Shown: one piece after another, positions 17,112-25,376 of the stretch | How positions within the stretch are numbered: the stretch's first letter is position 1 | Layout of the letters: each line of letters begins with the position of its first letter | Origin: Nocardioides furvisabuli | GTDB taxonomy: Bacteria > Actinomycetota > Actinomycetes > Propionibacteriales > Nocardioidaceae | DNA: 64,000 nt | NCBI RefSeq assembly: GCF_021083185.1 | Contig: NZ_JAIGQB010000002.1 | Span: forward strand, 434,001-498,000 | Direction: 5' to 3' | The notes under the pieces: model-generated | What the model saw: the letters and a program-made list of their open reading frames with translations, nothing else | Told to the model about the DNA's origin: nothing | Databases searched by the model: none | Position numbers and translations under genes: made by a program

Positions 17112-18689
17112 ATGTCGCTCGACCTGGTGCTCATGCTGTCGGTGGCCGTGACCGGCGGCCTGCTCGCCCACCTGCTGCGCCTCCCGCCGCTGGTCGGCTT
17201 CCTCGTCGCAGGGTTCGTCCTGGCCGGTCTCGGCGTGACCGGCACGCCCGCGCTCGACACGCTGGCCGACCTCGGCGTGGTGCTGCTGCTGTTCGCGATC
17301 GGGCTGAAGTTCGACGTCCGCGTGCTCGGGCGTCGCGAGGTCCTCGGCGTGAGCGTGCTGCACGCCGTCCTGAGCATCGGGCTGGTGCTGGGCCTGCTGG
17401 CGGCCGCCGGGGCAGCCGGGGCGGGGCTGCTCGCCGACGTCGAGGGCACCGACCTGGTGCTGGTCGCGCTCGCCCTGTCCTTCTCCAGCACGGTGGTCGC
17501 AGTCAAGGTCCTCGAGGAGCAGAACGCCACGCGATCGCTGCACGGGCGCACCACCATCGGGATCCTGGTCGTGCAGGACCTGGTCGCGGTGGCCGCCCTG
17601 GTCGTCGTCGGGGGCGAGTCCCCCCGCTGGTGGGCACCGCTGCTCCTGTTCCTCGTGCCCGTCTCGTGGCCGGCGCGCCGCGTGCTCGACCGGATCGACC
17701 ACGGCGAGCTGCTCACCCTCGTCGGGGTCACCCTCGCGCTGGTCCCCGGCTACGCCCTGTTCGACGCCGCCGGGCTGAAGGGGGACCTCGGGGCCCTCGT
17801 GGTCGGGGTCCTGCTGGCACCGTCGGCGCGTGCCGAGGAGGTGGCCAAGTCCGTCTTCTCCGTCAAGGAGCTGCTGCTCGTCGCCTTCTTCCTGTCGGTC
17901 GGCCTGCACGGCGCCCCCGACGCGTCCGGCATCGCGCTGGCCGTGGCCCTCGTGGCGCTGGTGCCGGTGAAGGCCGTCCTCTTCGCACTGCTGCTGCGCG
18001 CATCCGGGTTCCGGGTGCGCACCGCGACCCGCGCGGCGGCCTCACTCGCGAGCTACTCGGAGTTCGCCCTCATCGTCGTCGTGGCGGCGGCGTCCGCCGG
18101 CGCGCTGGGGCCGGAGTGGCTGGTCGTGGTGTCGACGGCGGTCGCGCTGAGCTTCGTGGTCGCGTCGGTGACGAGTGCCGTCGTCGACCGCCTGTCGTCG
18201 GCAGCCTCGCACCGGCTGCCGGACCCGGTGCGCCTGCACCCCGAGGAGCGCCCCGTCGACCTGCAGCGCGCCGACGCCCTGGTGCTCGGGATGGGGCGGT
18301 TGGGCCGGGCAGCCAGCAGTCGACTCGTCGAGGGCTACGGCTTGCGCGTGGTCGGCGTCGACTCCGACCCTGCGCGCGCCGGGGATCTGTCGGCCTACGG
18401 TCTGCACGTCGTCGAGGGCGACGCGACCGACCCGCTGTTCTGGGAGCGGGTCACCGACGAGGGCACCGTGCGGCTGGTCCTGCTGGCGATGCCCTTCCAC
18501 GGCAGCAACCTCGCTGCGCTCGACCAGCTGCGGCGCAGCGGCTTCGGTGGCTCCGTCACCGCGGTCACGCGATATGACGAGGAGGTCGCACAGCTCGCGG
18601 AGCGCGCGGCCGTCGTCGGGCTCTACGACGCGGCAGGCGCGGAGCTGGCCGACCGCGCGGTGCGCACGGCCGGCCCCGACCTCAGCTGA
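17112..18689 (+). CDS. CPA2-family cation:proton antiporter with RCK (TrkA-N) domain
   Basis: A 525-residue inner-membrane protein. About 12 hydrophobic segments fill residues 1-375, including the LADLGVVLLLFAIGLKFD helix typical of Kef/CPA2 carriers. The cytosolic C-terminus has a Rossmann NAD-binding RCK domain (VLGMGRLGRAAS, VVGVDSDP, VEGDATDP). It probably exports K+ or Na+ in exchange for protons, gated by nucleotide. The ATG at 17112 follows GGGAGG at five bases, which decides the start over the GTG at 17100; a TAGGGT -10 lies about 30 bases upstream. The 3' end overlaps the convergent gene by 8 bases. Confidence 0.9.
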   Translation: MSLDLVLMLSVAVTGGLLAHLLRLPPLVGFLVAGFVLAGLGVTGTPALDTLADLGVVLLLFAIGLKFDVRVLGRREVLGVSVLHAVLSIGLVLGLLAAAGAAGAGLLADVEGTDLVLVALALSFSSTVVAVKVLEEQNATRSLHGRTTIGILVVQDLVAVAALVVVGGESPRWWAPLLLFLVPVSWPARRVLDRIDHGELLTLVGVTLALVPGYALFDAAGLKGDLGALVVGVLLAPSARAEEVAKSVFSVKELLLVAFFLSVGLHGAPDASGIALAVALVALVPVKAVLFALLLRASGFRVRTATRAAASLASYSEFALIVVVAAASAGALGPEWLVVVSTAVALSFVVASVTSAVVDRLSSAASHRLPDPVRLHPEERPVDLQRADALVLGMGRLGRAASSRLVEGYGLRVVGVDSDPARAGDLSAYGLHVVEGDATDPLFWERVTDEGTVRLVLLAMPFHGSNLAALDQLRRSGFGGSVTAVTRYDEEVAQLAERAAVVGLYDAAGAELADRAVRTAGPDLS

Positions 18690-19287
18690 AGTCGAGGTCG
18701 CCGGTCCGCGAGCGCTTGAGCTCGTAGAAGTAGGGGAACTTCGCGACGGCGACGGCGCCGTCCCACAGCTCGCCGGCCTCCTCGCCGCGCGGGATCTTCG
18801 ACAGCACCGGACCGAAGAAGGCCGAGCCGTCGATGTGGATCGTCGGGGTGCCGACATCGTCGCCGACGGGGTCCATGCCCTCGTGGTGGCTCTTCGCCAC
18901 GGCCTCGTCGAGGGACGCGTCGTCCCAGGCCTCGATCAGCTCGGCGGGCAGGCCCACCTCGGCCAGGGAGGCGGCGACCGTCTCGCGAGTGAGCTCCTCG
19001 CCGTTGTTGTGGTGACGGGTGCCGACGGCGGTGTACCACTCGCCGAGGGTCGCGTTGTCGTGCTCCTGAGCGATCCTGATCGCGACGCGCACGGGCTTCT
19101 CGGTGCCCTGGAGCATCTCGCGGTACTCCGCAGGGATGTCCTTGTCCTTGTTGAGGTAGGCCAGCGACATCACGTGCCACTGCACGTCGACGTCACGGAC
19201 CTGCTCGACCTCGCGGATCCAGCGCGAGGTGATCCAGGCGAACGGGCAGAGCGGGTCGAACCAGAGGTCAGCGGTGGCCATGTCCAC
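18682..19287 (-). CDS. DsbA-family oxidoreductase, Rv2466c (mycothiol-dependent) type
   Basis: A 201-residue thioredoxin-fold protein. The pattern WFDPLCPFAWITSRW, then HVMSLAYLN, then GTPTIH with FFGPVLSKIPRGEEAG, matches M. tuberculosis Rv2466c, a mycothiol-dependent reductase. The usual CPWC is replaced by C14-P-F-A17, leaving one active-site cysteine, so a monothiol mechanism is likely. The GTG at 19285-19287 follows GAGGGA at about five bases; an ATG two codons later is the alternative. It lies between the antiporter and pepN, as Rv2466c adjoins Rv2467. Confidence 0.9.
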   Translation of the reverse strand: MDMATADLWFDPLCPFAWITSRWIREVEQVRDVDVQWHVMSLAYLNKDKDIPAEYREMLQGTEKPVRVAIRIAQEHDNATLGEWYTAVGTRHHNNGEELTRETVAASLAEVGLPAELIEAWDDASLDEAVAKSHHEGMDPVGDDVGTPTIHIDGSAFFGPVLSKIPRGEEAGELWDGAVAVAKFPYFYELKRSRTGDLDFS

Positions 19288-19360
19288 ATCAATCCCTCGC
19301 CCCGGCCACCTATTCCCCACCGGTGTGGGTCCGGCCTCCTCCCGGTGGCAGGATGCCCGC

Positions 19361-21916
19361 ATGCCTGGAACCAACCTCACCCGGGACGAGGCCGCCACCC
19401 GCGCCGCCCTCCTGGACGTCACGTCGTACACCATCGACCTGGACCTCACGAGCGCCACCCGGCCCGACCAGGGCACCTTCTCCTCCACGACCACGCTGGA
19501 GTTCACCTGCCGCGAGCCCGGCTCGAGCACCTTCGCCGACCTGGTCGCGCCCACGGTCCGCGAGATCACGCTCAACGGCCGCAGCCTCGACCCCACGACG
19601 GCGTACGTCGACAGCCGCATCGCGCTGGACGACCTCGAGGCGACCAACACGCTCGTCGTGACCGCCGACTGCGCCTACTCCAACACCGGCGAGGGCCTGC
19701 ACCGCTTCGTCGACCCGGCCGACGACAAGGTCTACCTCTACAGCCAGTTCGAGGTGCCCGACGCCCGCCGCGTCTTCACCACCTTCGAGCAGCCCGACCT
19801 CAAGTCGGTCTTCACCTTCAACGTCACCGCGCCCTCGCACTGGGTCGTGGTCTCCAACGCCGAGACCCCCGAGCCCCGTGAGCTGGGCGACGGAGCGTCG
19901 GTGTGGAACTTCCCCACCACCAAGAAGATGTCGACCTACATCACCGCCGTCGTGGCCGGCGAGTACCACGGCGAGTTCGACACCTACGAGGGCAAGTTCG
20001 GCACGATCCCGCTCGGCCACTACTGCCGCCAGTCGCTCAAGGAGCACATGGACACCGCCGAGCTGGTCGCGCTGACCAAGCAGAGCTTCGCGTGGTTCGA
20101 GGAGCAGTTCGACTACCCCTACCCCTTCGGCAAGTACGACCAGCTCTACGTCCCGGAGTACAACGCCGGCGCGATGGAGAACGCCGGCTGCGTGACCCTG
20201 CGCGACGAGTACCTCCCGCGCAGCCGCCAGCCGCGCTCGTTCTTCGAGTTCCGCACGTCGGTGATCACCCACGAGATGGCGCACATGTGGTTCGGCGACC
20301 TCGTGACCATGAAGTGGTGGGACGACCTCTGGCTCAACGAGTCGTTCGCCGAGTGGGCCTGCTACTGGTGCGAGGCCAACGCGACCGACTTCACCGACGC
20401 CTGGACCGGCTTCGCCAACGCCCGCAAGCAGACCGGCTACCGCGCCGACCAGCTGCCCTCGACGCACCCGATCGCAGCCGACAACGTCGACCTGCACGCC
20501 GTCGAGGTCAACTTCGACATGATCACCTACGCCAAGGGCGCGTCGGTGCTCAAGCAGCTCGTCGCGTGGGTGGGCCTGGAGCCCTTCCTGAAGGGCCTGC
20601 GCGCCTACTTCAAGGAGTGGGAGTACGGCAACCCGGAGTTCAAGGACCTGCTCGCCACCCTCGAGAAGTCCTCCGGTCGCGAGCTCCAGGGGTGGGCCCA
20701 GGAGTGGCTGCAGACCGCTGGCGTGAACACCCTCTCCCCGTCGTTCGAGCTCGGCGAGGACGGCACCTACTCCTCCTTCGCGGTCGCGCAGACCGCGTCG
20801 GAGGAGTGGCCGACGCTGCGCCGCCACCGCCTCGGCATCGGCCTGTACGACGTCGACGCCGCGGGCCGCCTGGTCCGACGCGACTACCTCGAGGTCGACG
20901 TCGAGGGCGCCAGCACCGACGTCCCCGAGCTCGTCGGCGTCCAGCAGCCCGCGCTGCTGCTGCTCAACGACGAGGACCACGCCTACGCCAAGATCCGCCT
21001 CGACGAGCGCTCCCTGGCCACCGCGATCTCCGCCCTGTCGACCTTCGACGACTCGCTCCCCCGCGCGCTCGTGTGGGGTGCGACGTGGGACATGACCCGC
21101 GACGGCGAGATGCGGGCGCGCGACTGGGTCGACCTGGTTCTCGCCAACATCGGCGAGGAGAGCGACGCCTGGGCCGTCACCCGGATCCCGTCGTCCACCG
21201 CGCTCGCGGTCCACTCCTACTCCGACCCCGCGCACCGCGCCGAGCTGCGCACGACGTGGGAGCGCGGGCTGCGCGAGCTGCTGCTCGCCGCCGAGGCCGG
21301 CAGCGACCACCAGCTGACCTTCGCCCGGTCGTACGCCGCCGCCGCGCACAGCGACGCCGCGCTCGACGACCTCATCGGCCTGCTGGACGGCTCCTTCACG
21401 GTCGAGGGCCTCGCCGTCGACCAGGACATGCGCTGGGTGCTCATCACCGCGCTGGCGAAGTCCGGCCGCTTCGGCGACGCCGAGATCGACGCCGAGCTCG
21501 AGGTCGACAAGACGATCTCCGGCAAGGAGCAGGCCGCCGCTGCTCGGGTCTCGCAGCCCACCGCGGAGGCCAAGGAGGCCGGCTGGAACGCCATCCTCGA
21601 CCCGGCGACGCCCAACGAGACGTCGCGCGAGATGGTCTTCTCGATCTTCCGCTTCGGCCAGGAGGACGTGCTCGAGCCCTACCTCGAGAAGTTCCTCAGC
21701 GCGGCCGACACGGTCATCGACACCCTCGGCTTCCACAAGGCCTCGACCGTGCTCGAGTACGGCTTCCCCAAGCCGCTCGGGTCGCAGGCGACGCTGGAGC
21801 GCCTCGACGCGTGGCTCGCCGACAACAGCGCCCCGAAGGGTGCGCAGCGCTACGTCGGCGAGGCGCGCTCCGAGATCGCCCGGGCGCTCGCCGCCCAGGC
21901 CTGCGACGCCCGCTGA
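19361..21916 (+). CDS. pepN: Aminopeptidase N (M1 family zinc metallopeptidase)
   Basis: An 851-residue cytoplasmic enzyme that removes N-terminal amino acids from peptides. The exopeptidase motif GAMEN is at 270-274. The zinc site is H304-E305-M-A-H308 with E327 (NESFAEW), an HExxH-X18-E signature. The C-terminal half is the ERAP1-like helical domain. Its place beside the Rv2466c-type gene matches M. tuberculosis Rv2467. The ATG at 19361 is six bases after CAGGAT, a weak leaderless -10. The TGA stop codon lies within the left arm of the palindromic repeat described below. Confidence 0.96.
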   Translation: MPGTNLTRDEAATRAALLDVTSYTIDLDLTSATRPDQGTFSSTTTLEFTCREPGSSTFADLVAPTVREITLNGRSLDPTTAYVDSRIALDDLEATNTLVVTADCAYSNTGEGLHRFVDPADDKVYLYSQFEVPDARRVFTTFEQPDLKSVFTFNVTAPSHWVVVSNAETPEPRELGDGASVWNFPTTKKMSTYITAVVAGEYHGEFDTYEGKFGTIPLGHYCRQSLKEHMDTAELVALTKQSFAWFEEQFDYPYPFGKYDQLYVPEYNAGAMENAGCVTLRDEYLPRSRQPRSFFEFRTSVITHEMAHMWFGDLVTMKWWDDLWLNESFAEWACYWCEANATDFTDAWTGFANARKQTGYRADQLPSTHPIAADNVDLHAVEVNFDMITYAKGASVLKQLVAWVGLEPFLKGLRAYFKEWEYGNPEFKDLLATLEKSSGRELQGWAQEWLQTAGVNTLSPSFELGEDGTYSSFAVAQTASEEWPTLRRHRLGIGLYDVDAAGRLVRRDYLEVDVEGASTDVPELVGVQQPALLLLNDEDHAYAKIRLDERSLATAISALSTFDDSLPRALVWGATWDMTRDGEMRARDWVDLVLANIGEESDAWAVTRIPSSTALAVHSYSDPAHRAELRTTWERGLRELLLAAEAGSDHQLTFARSYAAAAHSDAALDDLIGLLDGSFTVEGLAVDQDMRWVLITALAKSGRFGDAEIDAELEVDKTISGKEQAAAARVSQPTAEAKEAGWNAILDPATPNETSREMVFSIFRFGQEDVLEPYLEKFLSAADTVIDTLGFHKASTVLEYGFPKPLGSQATLERLDAWLADNSAPKGAQRYVGEARSEIARALAAQACDAR

Positions 21917-22052
21917 GCGGGCGCTTCCTCGCGGTAGACCACGTCGACCGGGCAGTTCCTCGCGATGCATCGCGAGGAACTGCCCGGTCAGCGCATTTCA
22001 GCGCGAGGAAGTGCCCGGTCAGCGCATTTCAGCGCGAGGAACTGCCCGCTCA
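21914..22052. repeat. Palindromic repeat element between pepN and the DUF5130 gene
   Basis: The element has 20-base outer inverted arms (21914-21933 and 22033-22052, 18 of 20 matching). Inside is a perfect 44-bp palindrome (21946-21989), and a 31-bp unit starts at 21971, 22002 and 22033, the third copy truncated. The core motif is CGCGAGGAACTGCCC. The left arm supplies the TGA of pepN and the right arm the TGA of the convergent gene. It may act as a two-way terminator and looks like a dispersed intergenic repeat. Confidence 0.85.
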
Positions 22053-22433
22053 GGCGTGGAGGGTGTTCTGCGGGCGGGCGTGCTCGGCGAGCATCGCGAT
22101 GCCCCGCTGGAGCCCGCCCAGCAGCTTGCCGGAGGCGAACTCCGACGTCATCGCCAGCACGGCCAGCTCGACCTCGGCGTCGGTGAGGTGCCGGCGTACG
22201 TCGCCGCCGGTGACCACCTCGGTGACCCGTCTGGCGGGGTCGACCAGGATCAGCACGCTGCGCGCGGGCGCGACGAGCCGGTTGTGCAGCCGGGTCGCCC
22301 AGGCACGCGTGTCATCTCCCTCGGCCGGACCGGCGTAGACGGAGAACTCGAAGCGGCAGGACTGCTCGGCGACGCGGATCGCCCTGTCGAGGGCGAGACG
22401 GTCGCTCTCGCTCAGCAGCTCACCAGCTGCCAC
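22050..22433 (-). CDS. DUF5130/TPM-like protein
   Basis: A protein of about 127 residues with the TPM-fold pattern: LDRAIRVAEQSCRFEFSVYAG, then RSVLILVDPARRVTEVVTG, then a Leu-rich C-terminal helix ending HARPQNTLH. Related domains occur in envelope-associated proteins of unknown function. The start is uncertain; GTG at 22431-22433 overlaps the upstream gene by 14 bases, and GTG at 22442 is possible. The overlap implies coupling with the signal-peptide protein upstream. The stop codon is inside the palindromic repeat element. Confidence 0.75.
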   Translation of the reverse strand: MAAGELLSESDRLALDRAIRVAEQSCRFEFSVYAGPAEGDDTRAWATRLHNRLVAPARSVLILVDPARRVTEVVTGGDVRRHLTDAEVELAVLAMTSEFASGKLLGGLQRGIAMLAEHARPQNTLHA

Positions 22434-22812
22434 TGGCGCCACCCGCTCGGGAGCCGTCGCCGTCGGGGGCGGGGAGCTCGGCGACGCCCTGACGGGGTCC
22501 GCCGATCCACTGGGCCTCGCCACCGGAGTGGTCGGGCAGCAGCTTCTCGCCGCGGACCATCGCAGGCAGGTAGACCGCGAGCCCGATGAGCACGAACAGC
22601 AGCAGCGGCGCGCCGGCGTAGAGCGCGAGCGCACCGAGGAAGTCGAGGTTGTTGACCTCGTCCTGACCTGCCCAGCCCTCCGGCACGTCGGCATGGGCCG
22701 GCGCGGCCAGCACAGCAGCGCTGAGGAGGACGCTGGAGACGGCGGCGACGCGGCCGGTCCGCCGGGGACGGGAGCGCCGGGTGCGGGTGGCGAGGCTGAC
22801 GGGCGTGGTCAC
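22420..22812 (-). CDS. Small secreted/membrane protein of unknown function
   Basis: 130 residues. A twin-Arg/Lys-rich N-terminus leads into a hydrophobic core ending APAHA-D, a probable signal peptide. DVPEGWAGQDEVNNLDFLG and a second transmembrane helix (LFVLIGLAVYLPAMV) follow, then a short hydrophilic tail. No family is recognised. The GTG at 22810-22812 is chosen because TACCCT (complement of 22820-22825) lies seven bases before it, and because earlier starts would run into the divergent mscS. It is coupled to the DUF5130 gene. Confidence 0.7.
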   Translation of the reverse strand: MTTPVSLATRTRRSRPRRTGRVAAVSSVLLSAAVLAAPAHADVPEGWAGQDEVNNLDFLGALALYAGAPLLLFVLIGLAVYLPAMVRGEKLLPDHSGGEAQWIGGPRQGVAELPAPDGDGSRAGGASGSW

Positions 22813-22819
22813 GGGCACA

Positions 22820-22836
22820 AGGGTATCGCCCATACT
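22820..22836. promoter_or_regulatory. Compact divergent promoter, signal-peptide protein and mscS
   Basis: The -10 of the minus gene (TACCCT, complement of 22820-22825) and that of mscS (CATACT, 22831-22836) are five bases apart, each seven bases before its start codon. Both messages would be leaderless, and each -35 region lies inside the other gene. Confidence 0.5.
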
Positions 22837-22843
22837 GGCGGGC

Positions 22844-23968
22844 ATGCCTCACCCCCTCACCACCCCGATCATCGACGTGACCAGGGTCTCCGGGAGCGAG
22901 ACCGACGCCCTCACCGCATGCTCCACCGACGAGTACCTCTGCACCCGGGTGCTCGAGTGGACCGGCAACCAGGATCTCGCCAACGCGGCGGACTGGATCG
23001 TCGGGAAGCCGAGCGCCCTCCTGGGACTGATCTTCATCGGACTCCTGGTCCGATGGGTGCTCCACCGCCTCATCGACCGCGTCGTGAAGCGCGCCGAGGT
23101 GGGCATGCTGCCCAGCCGCGTCAGCCGTGCAGTGACTGGTGGCCGGATGGGTGCCGCGCTCAACCTGACCGAGGACCCCGGCCACACCCGGCGCGTGCAG
23201 CGCGCGGCGACCATGGGCTCCCTGCTCAAGAGCATCGTCACCGGCGTCATCTTCACCGTGGTCGCCCTGATGTTCATCTCCGAGCTCGGCTACGACATCG
23301 CCCCGCTGATCGCCAGCGCCGGCATCATCGGCGTCGCGATCGGCTTCGGCTCGCAGGCACTGGTCAAGGACTTCCTGTCGGGCATTTTCATGATCTTCGA
23401 GGACCAGTACGGCGTGGGTGACGAGGTCGACCTCGGCGAGGCCGTCGGCACCGTCGAGGCCGTGAGCCTGCGCGTCACGCGCCTGCGCGACGTCAACGGC
23501 ACGGTCTGGTACGTCCGCAACGGCGAGATCCTGCGGGTGGGCAACATGAGCCAGAACTGGGCCCGCACGGTGCTCGACGTGGGCGTCGGCTACGGCGAGG
23601 ACCTCGCGCGCGTGCGGAGCGTGCTGGCCGACGTGGCGCACGACCTGTGGGAGGACGAGGACTTCAAGGGCCGGATCATCGAGGAGCCGTCGGTCTGGGG
23701 CGTGCAGGACCTCGGCCCGGACGCCGTCCTGGTCCGCGTCGCCCTCAAGACCGCGCCGCTCGAGCAGTGGGCCGTCGCCCGCGAGATGCGCCAGCGGATC
23801 AAGTACCGCTTCGACCACGAGGGCATCGAGATCCCCTTCGCCCAGCGGGTGCTGTGGATGCGCGACGGAGACCCCCGAGCTGCCGGCGACGCAGCGGACT
23901 CCCCTGCCGAGCCCCCGCCCGGTGCGCCGCCCGCCGACGGACCCGCGCGCGCGGAGGGACCCGCCTGA
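22844..23968 (+). CDS. mscS: Small-conductance mechanosensitive channel (MscS family)
   Basis: A 374-residue membrane protein. Transmembrane segments lie around residues 58-75 and 127-148. The Gly/Ala-rich pore helix GIIGVAIGFGSQALVKDFLSG at about 158-178 is the MscS hallmark, followed by the beta domain (YGVGDEVDLGEAVGTVEAVSLRVTRLR) and a mixed alpha/beta vestibule domain. The tail is Pro/Ala-rich. Such channels open under membrane tension in hypo-osmotic shock. The ATG at 22844 fits the leaderless -10 CATACT. Followed by the haemoglobin gene. Confidence 0.93.
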   Translation: MPHPLTTPIIDVTRVSGSETDALTACSTDEYLCTRVLEWTGNQDLANAADWIVGKPSALLGLIFIGLLVRWVLHRLIDRVVKRAEVGMLPSRVSRAVTGGRMGAALNLTEDPGHTRRVQRAATMGSLLKSIVTGVIFTVVALMFISELGYDIAPLIASAGIIGVAIGFGSQALVKDFLSGIFMIFEDQYGVGDEVDLGEAVGTVEAVSLRVTRLRDVNGTVWYVRNGEILRVGNMSQNWARTVLDVGVGYGEDLARVRSVLADVAHDLWEDEDFKGRIIEEPSVWGVQDLGPDAVLVRVALKTAPLEQWAVAREMRQRIKYRFDHEGIEIPFAQRVLWMRDGDPRAAGDAADSPAEPPPGAPPADGPARAEGPA

Positions 23969-24011
23969 GGGCGCCTCCGGTGCGTTCCGGTGCACCCGAC
24001 ACAATGGTCGG

Positions 24012-24389
24012 GTGACCACCACCTTCTACGACGAGATCGGCGGCGAGCAGACGATCCGCACGATCGTCCACCGCTTCTACGAGGGTGTGGCCGACGACGA
24101 GCTGCTGCGCCCGATGTACCCCGAGGCCGACCTGGGCCCGGCCGAGGAGCGCTTCGCGCTGTTCCTCGTGCAGTACTGGGGCGGGCCGTCGACGTACTCC
24201 GAGACCCGTGGGCACCCGCGCCTGCGGATGCGGCACGCGCCCTTCCAGGTCACCCCGGCGGCCGCGCAGCGCTGGCTGGTCCACTTCCGGGCCGGCCTCG
24301 ACGCCGCGGACCTGACACCGGAGCAGGACGAGCGGTTCTGGGACTACGTCACGCACGCCGCGCAGTTCATGGTCAACACCTTGGAGTGA
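24012..24389 (+). CDS. glbO: Group II truncated haemoglobin
   Basis: 125 residues, the normal length of a group II truncated globin. FYDEIGGEQTIRTIVHRFYEGVADDELLRPMYPE covers helices A to E. The RGHPRLRMRHAPF segment contains the proximal histidine, and the C-terminal WDYVTHAAQFMVN contains the family's conserved Trp. It binds O2 and can support peroxidase or NO-related chemistry. The start is GTG at 24012, six bases after CACAAT. The order after pepN mirrors M. tuberculosis glbO (Rv2470). Its 3' end overlaps the convergent thioesterase by 17 bases. Confidence 0.93.
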   Translation: MTTTFYDEIGGEQTIRTIVHRFYEGVADDELLRPMYPEADLGPAEERFALFLVQYWGGPSTYSETRGHPRLRMRHAPFQVTPAAAQRWLVHFRAGLDAADLTPEQDERFWDYVTHAAQFMVNTLE

Positions 24390-25221
24390 GCTCCCGGTAG
24401 GCGTCCGGGACGGGAGCCGGTCGGCCCGTGGCGCTGTCGATGCACACCCCCACGACGCGGGCACGGGCCAGCACCTCGTCGCCGTCGCGCACGACGGACT
24501 CGAAGACCACCGAGGTCCGGCCGGTCCGCGAGACCCACGTGCGGCAGTCGTAGGGCTCGGGCCGGAACAGGATCGGGCGCACGTAGTCGACGTCGGTCTG
24601 CGCGACGACGAGGTGGTAGCCCTCGCCCAGCTCGCCGGCCTGCGAGACCAGCAGCTGGATGCGGGCCTCCTGGAAGTACTCGAAGTACTTCACGTTGTTG
24701 ACGTGGCCGTAGATGTCCACGTCGCTGAAGCGCACGTGCACCGGATAGGCGCCGCCGGGGACTTCCACGACCCCGACCGCCGCCGGTGGGCGTACGGGCT
24801 CGTCCGGCTCGAGGAGGCGGGTCAGTGACTCCTTCTCCCCCGCGTGCAGGCGCCGCGGTCGCTCGGTCGCGAAGACGTAGGGCGTCAGCACGGTGCGGGC
24901 GCGCAGGAAGACGGTGCGCTCCCCCGCCTCGTCCTCGGCGAAGACCTCGTAGCCCATGGTGAAGCTCGCGGCGCGGATCTCGGTGACCCAGCACTCGACG
25001 GCGACCGGCTCGAAGGAGAAGGTCAGCGAGGAGACGTAGGTGACCTCGTGACGCACCACGACCACGCCCTCGGCCAGGTCGTCGGCCCGGCTGTCGGGGG
25101 CGTGGGTGCGGAACATGTCCACCCGCGCCTCCTGCATGTAGTCGACATAGGTGACGTTGTTGACGTGGCCCAGCAGGTCGAGGTCGGCCCACCTGAGCGG
25201 GCAGCGGTAGAGATGGCGCAC
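24373..25221 (-). CDS. Tandem hot-dog acyl-CoA thioesterase
   Basis: 282 residues with two similar hot-dog domains. The first starts RWADLDLLGHVNNVTYVDYMQEAR and the second RFSDVDIYGHVNNVKYFEYFQEAR; both show the Asp and HVNN features of 4-hydroxybenzoyl-CoA-type thioesterases. It is likely to hydrolyse acyl-CoA thioesters in the cytoplasm. The GTG at 25219-25221 is preferred; upstream codons are not protein-like, and GACGAT six bases before it may be the -10. It is divergent from a thiolase gene, which fits fatty acyl-CoA metabolism. Confidence 0.88.
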   Translation of the reverse strand: MRHLYRCPLRWADLDLLGHVNNVTYVDYMQEARVDMFRTHAPDSRADDLAEGVVVVRHEVTYVSSLTFSFEPVAVECWVTEIRAASFTMGYEVFAEDEAGERTVFLRARTVLTPYVFATERPRRLHAGEKESLTRLLEPDEPVRPPAAVGVVEVPGGAYPVHVRFSDVDIYGHVNNVKYFEYFQEARIQLLVSQAGELGEGYHLVVAQTDVDYVRPILFRPEPYDCRTWVSRTGRTSVVFESVVRDGDEVLARARVVGVCIDSATGRPAPVPDAYRELTPRC

Positions 25222-25376
25222 GCACCGATCGTCGCAGAACCGGAGCGCGGGGGCGTACGCCGTCCGCCGGGCCCGGTCGCCATGACGTAGGCCACACCGG
25301 GGCCGGTGCCGCTGCGGAGGACGGCGGACTAGGGTGCCGGGAGACTTTGCCAACCCACGAGCAACCCGGAGTTCCC

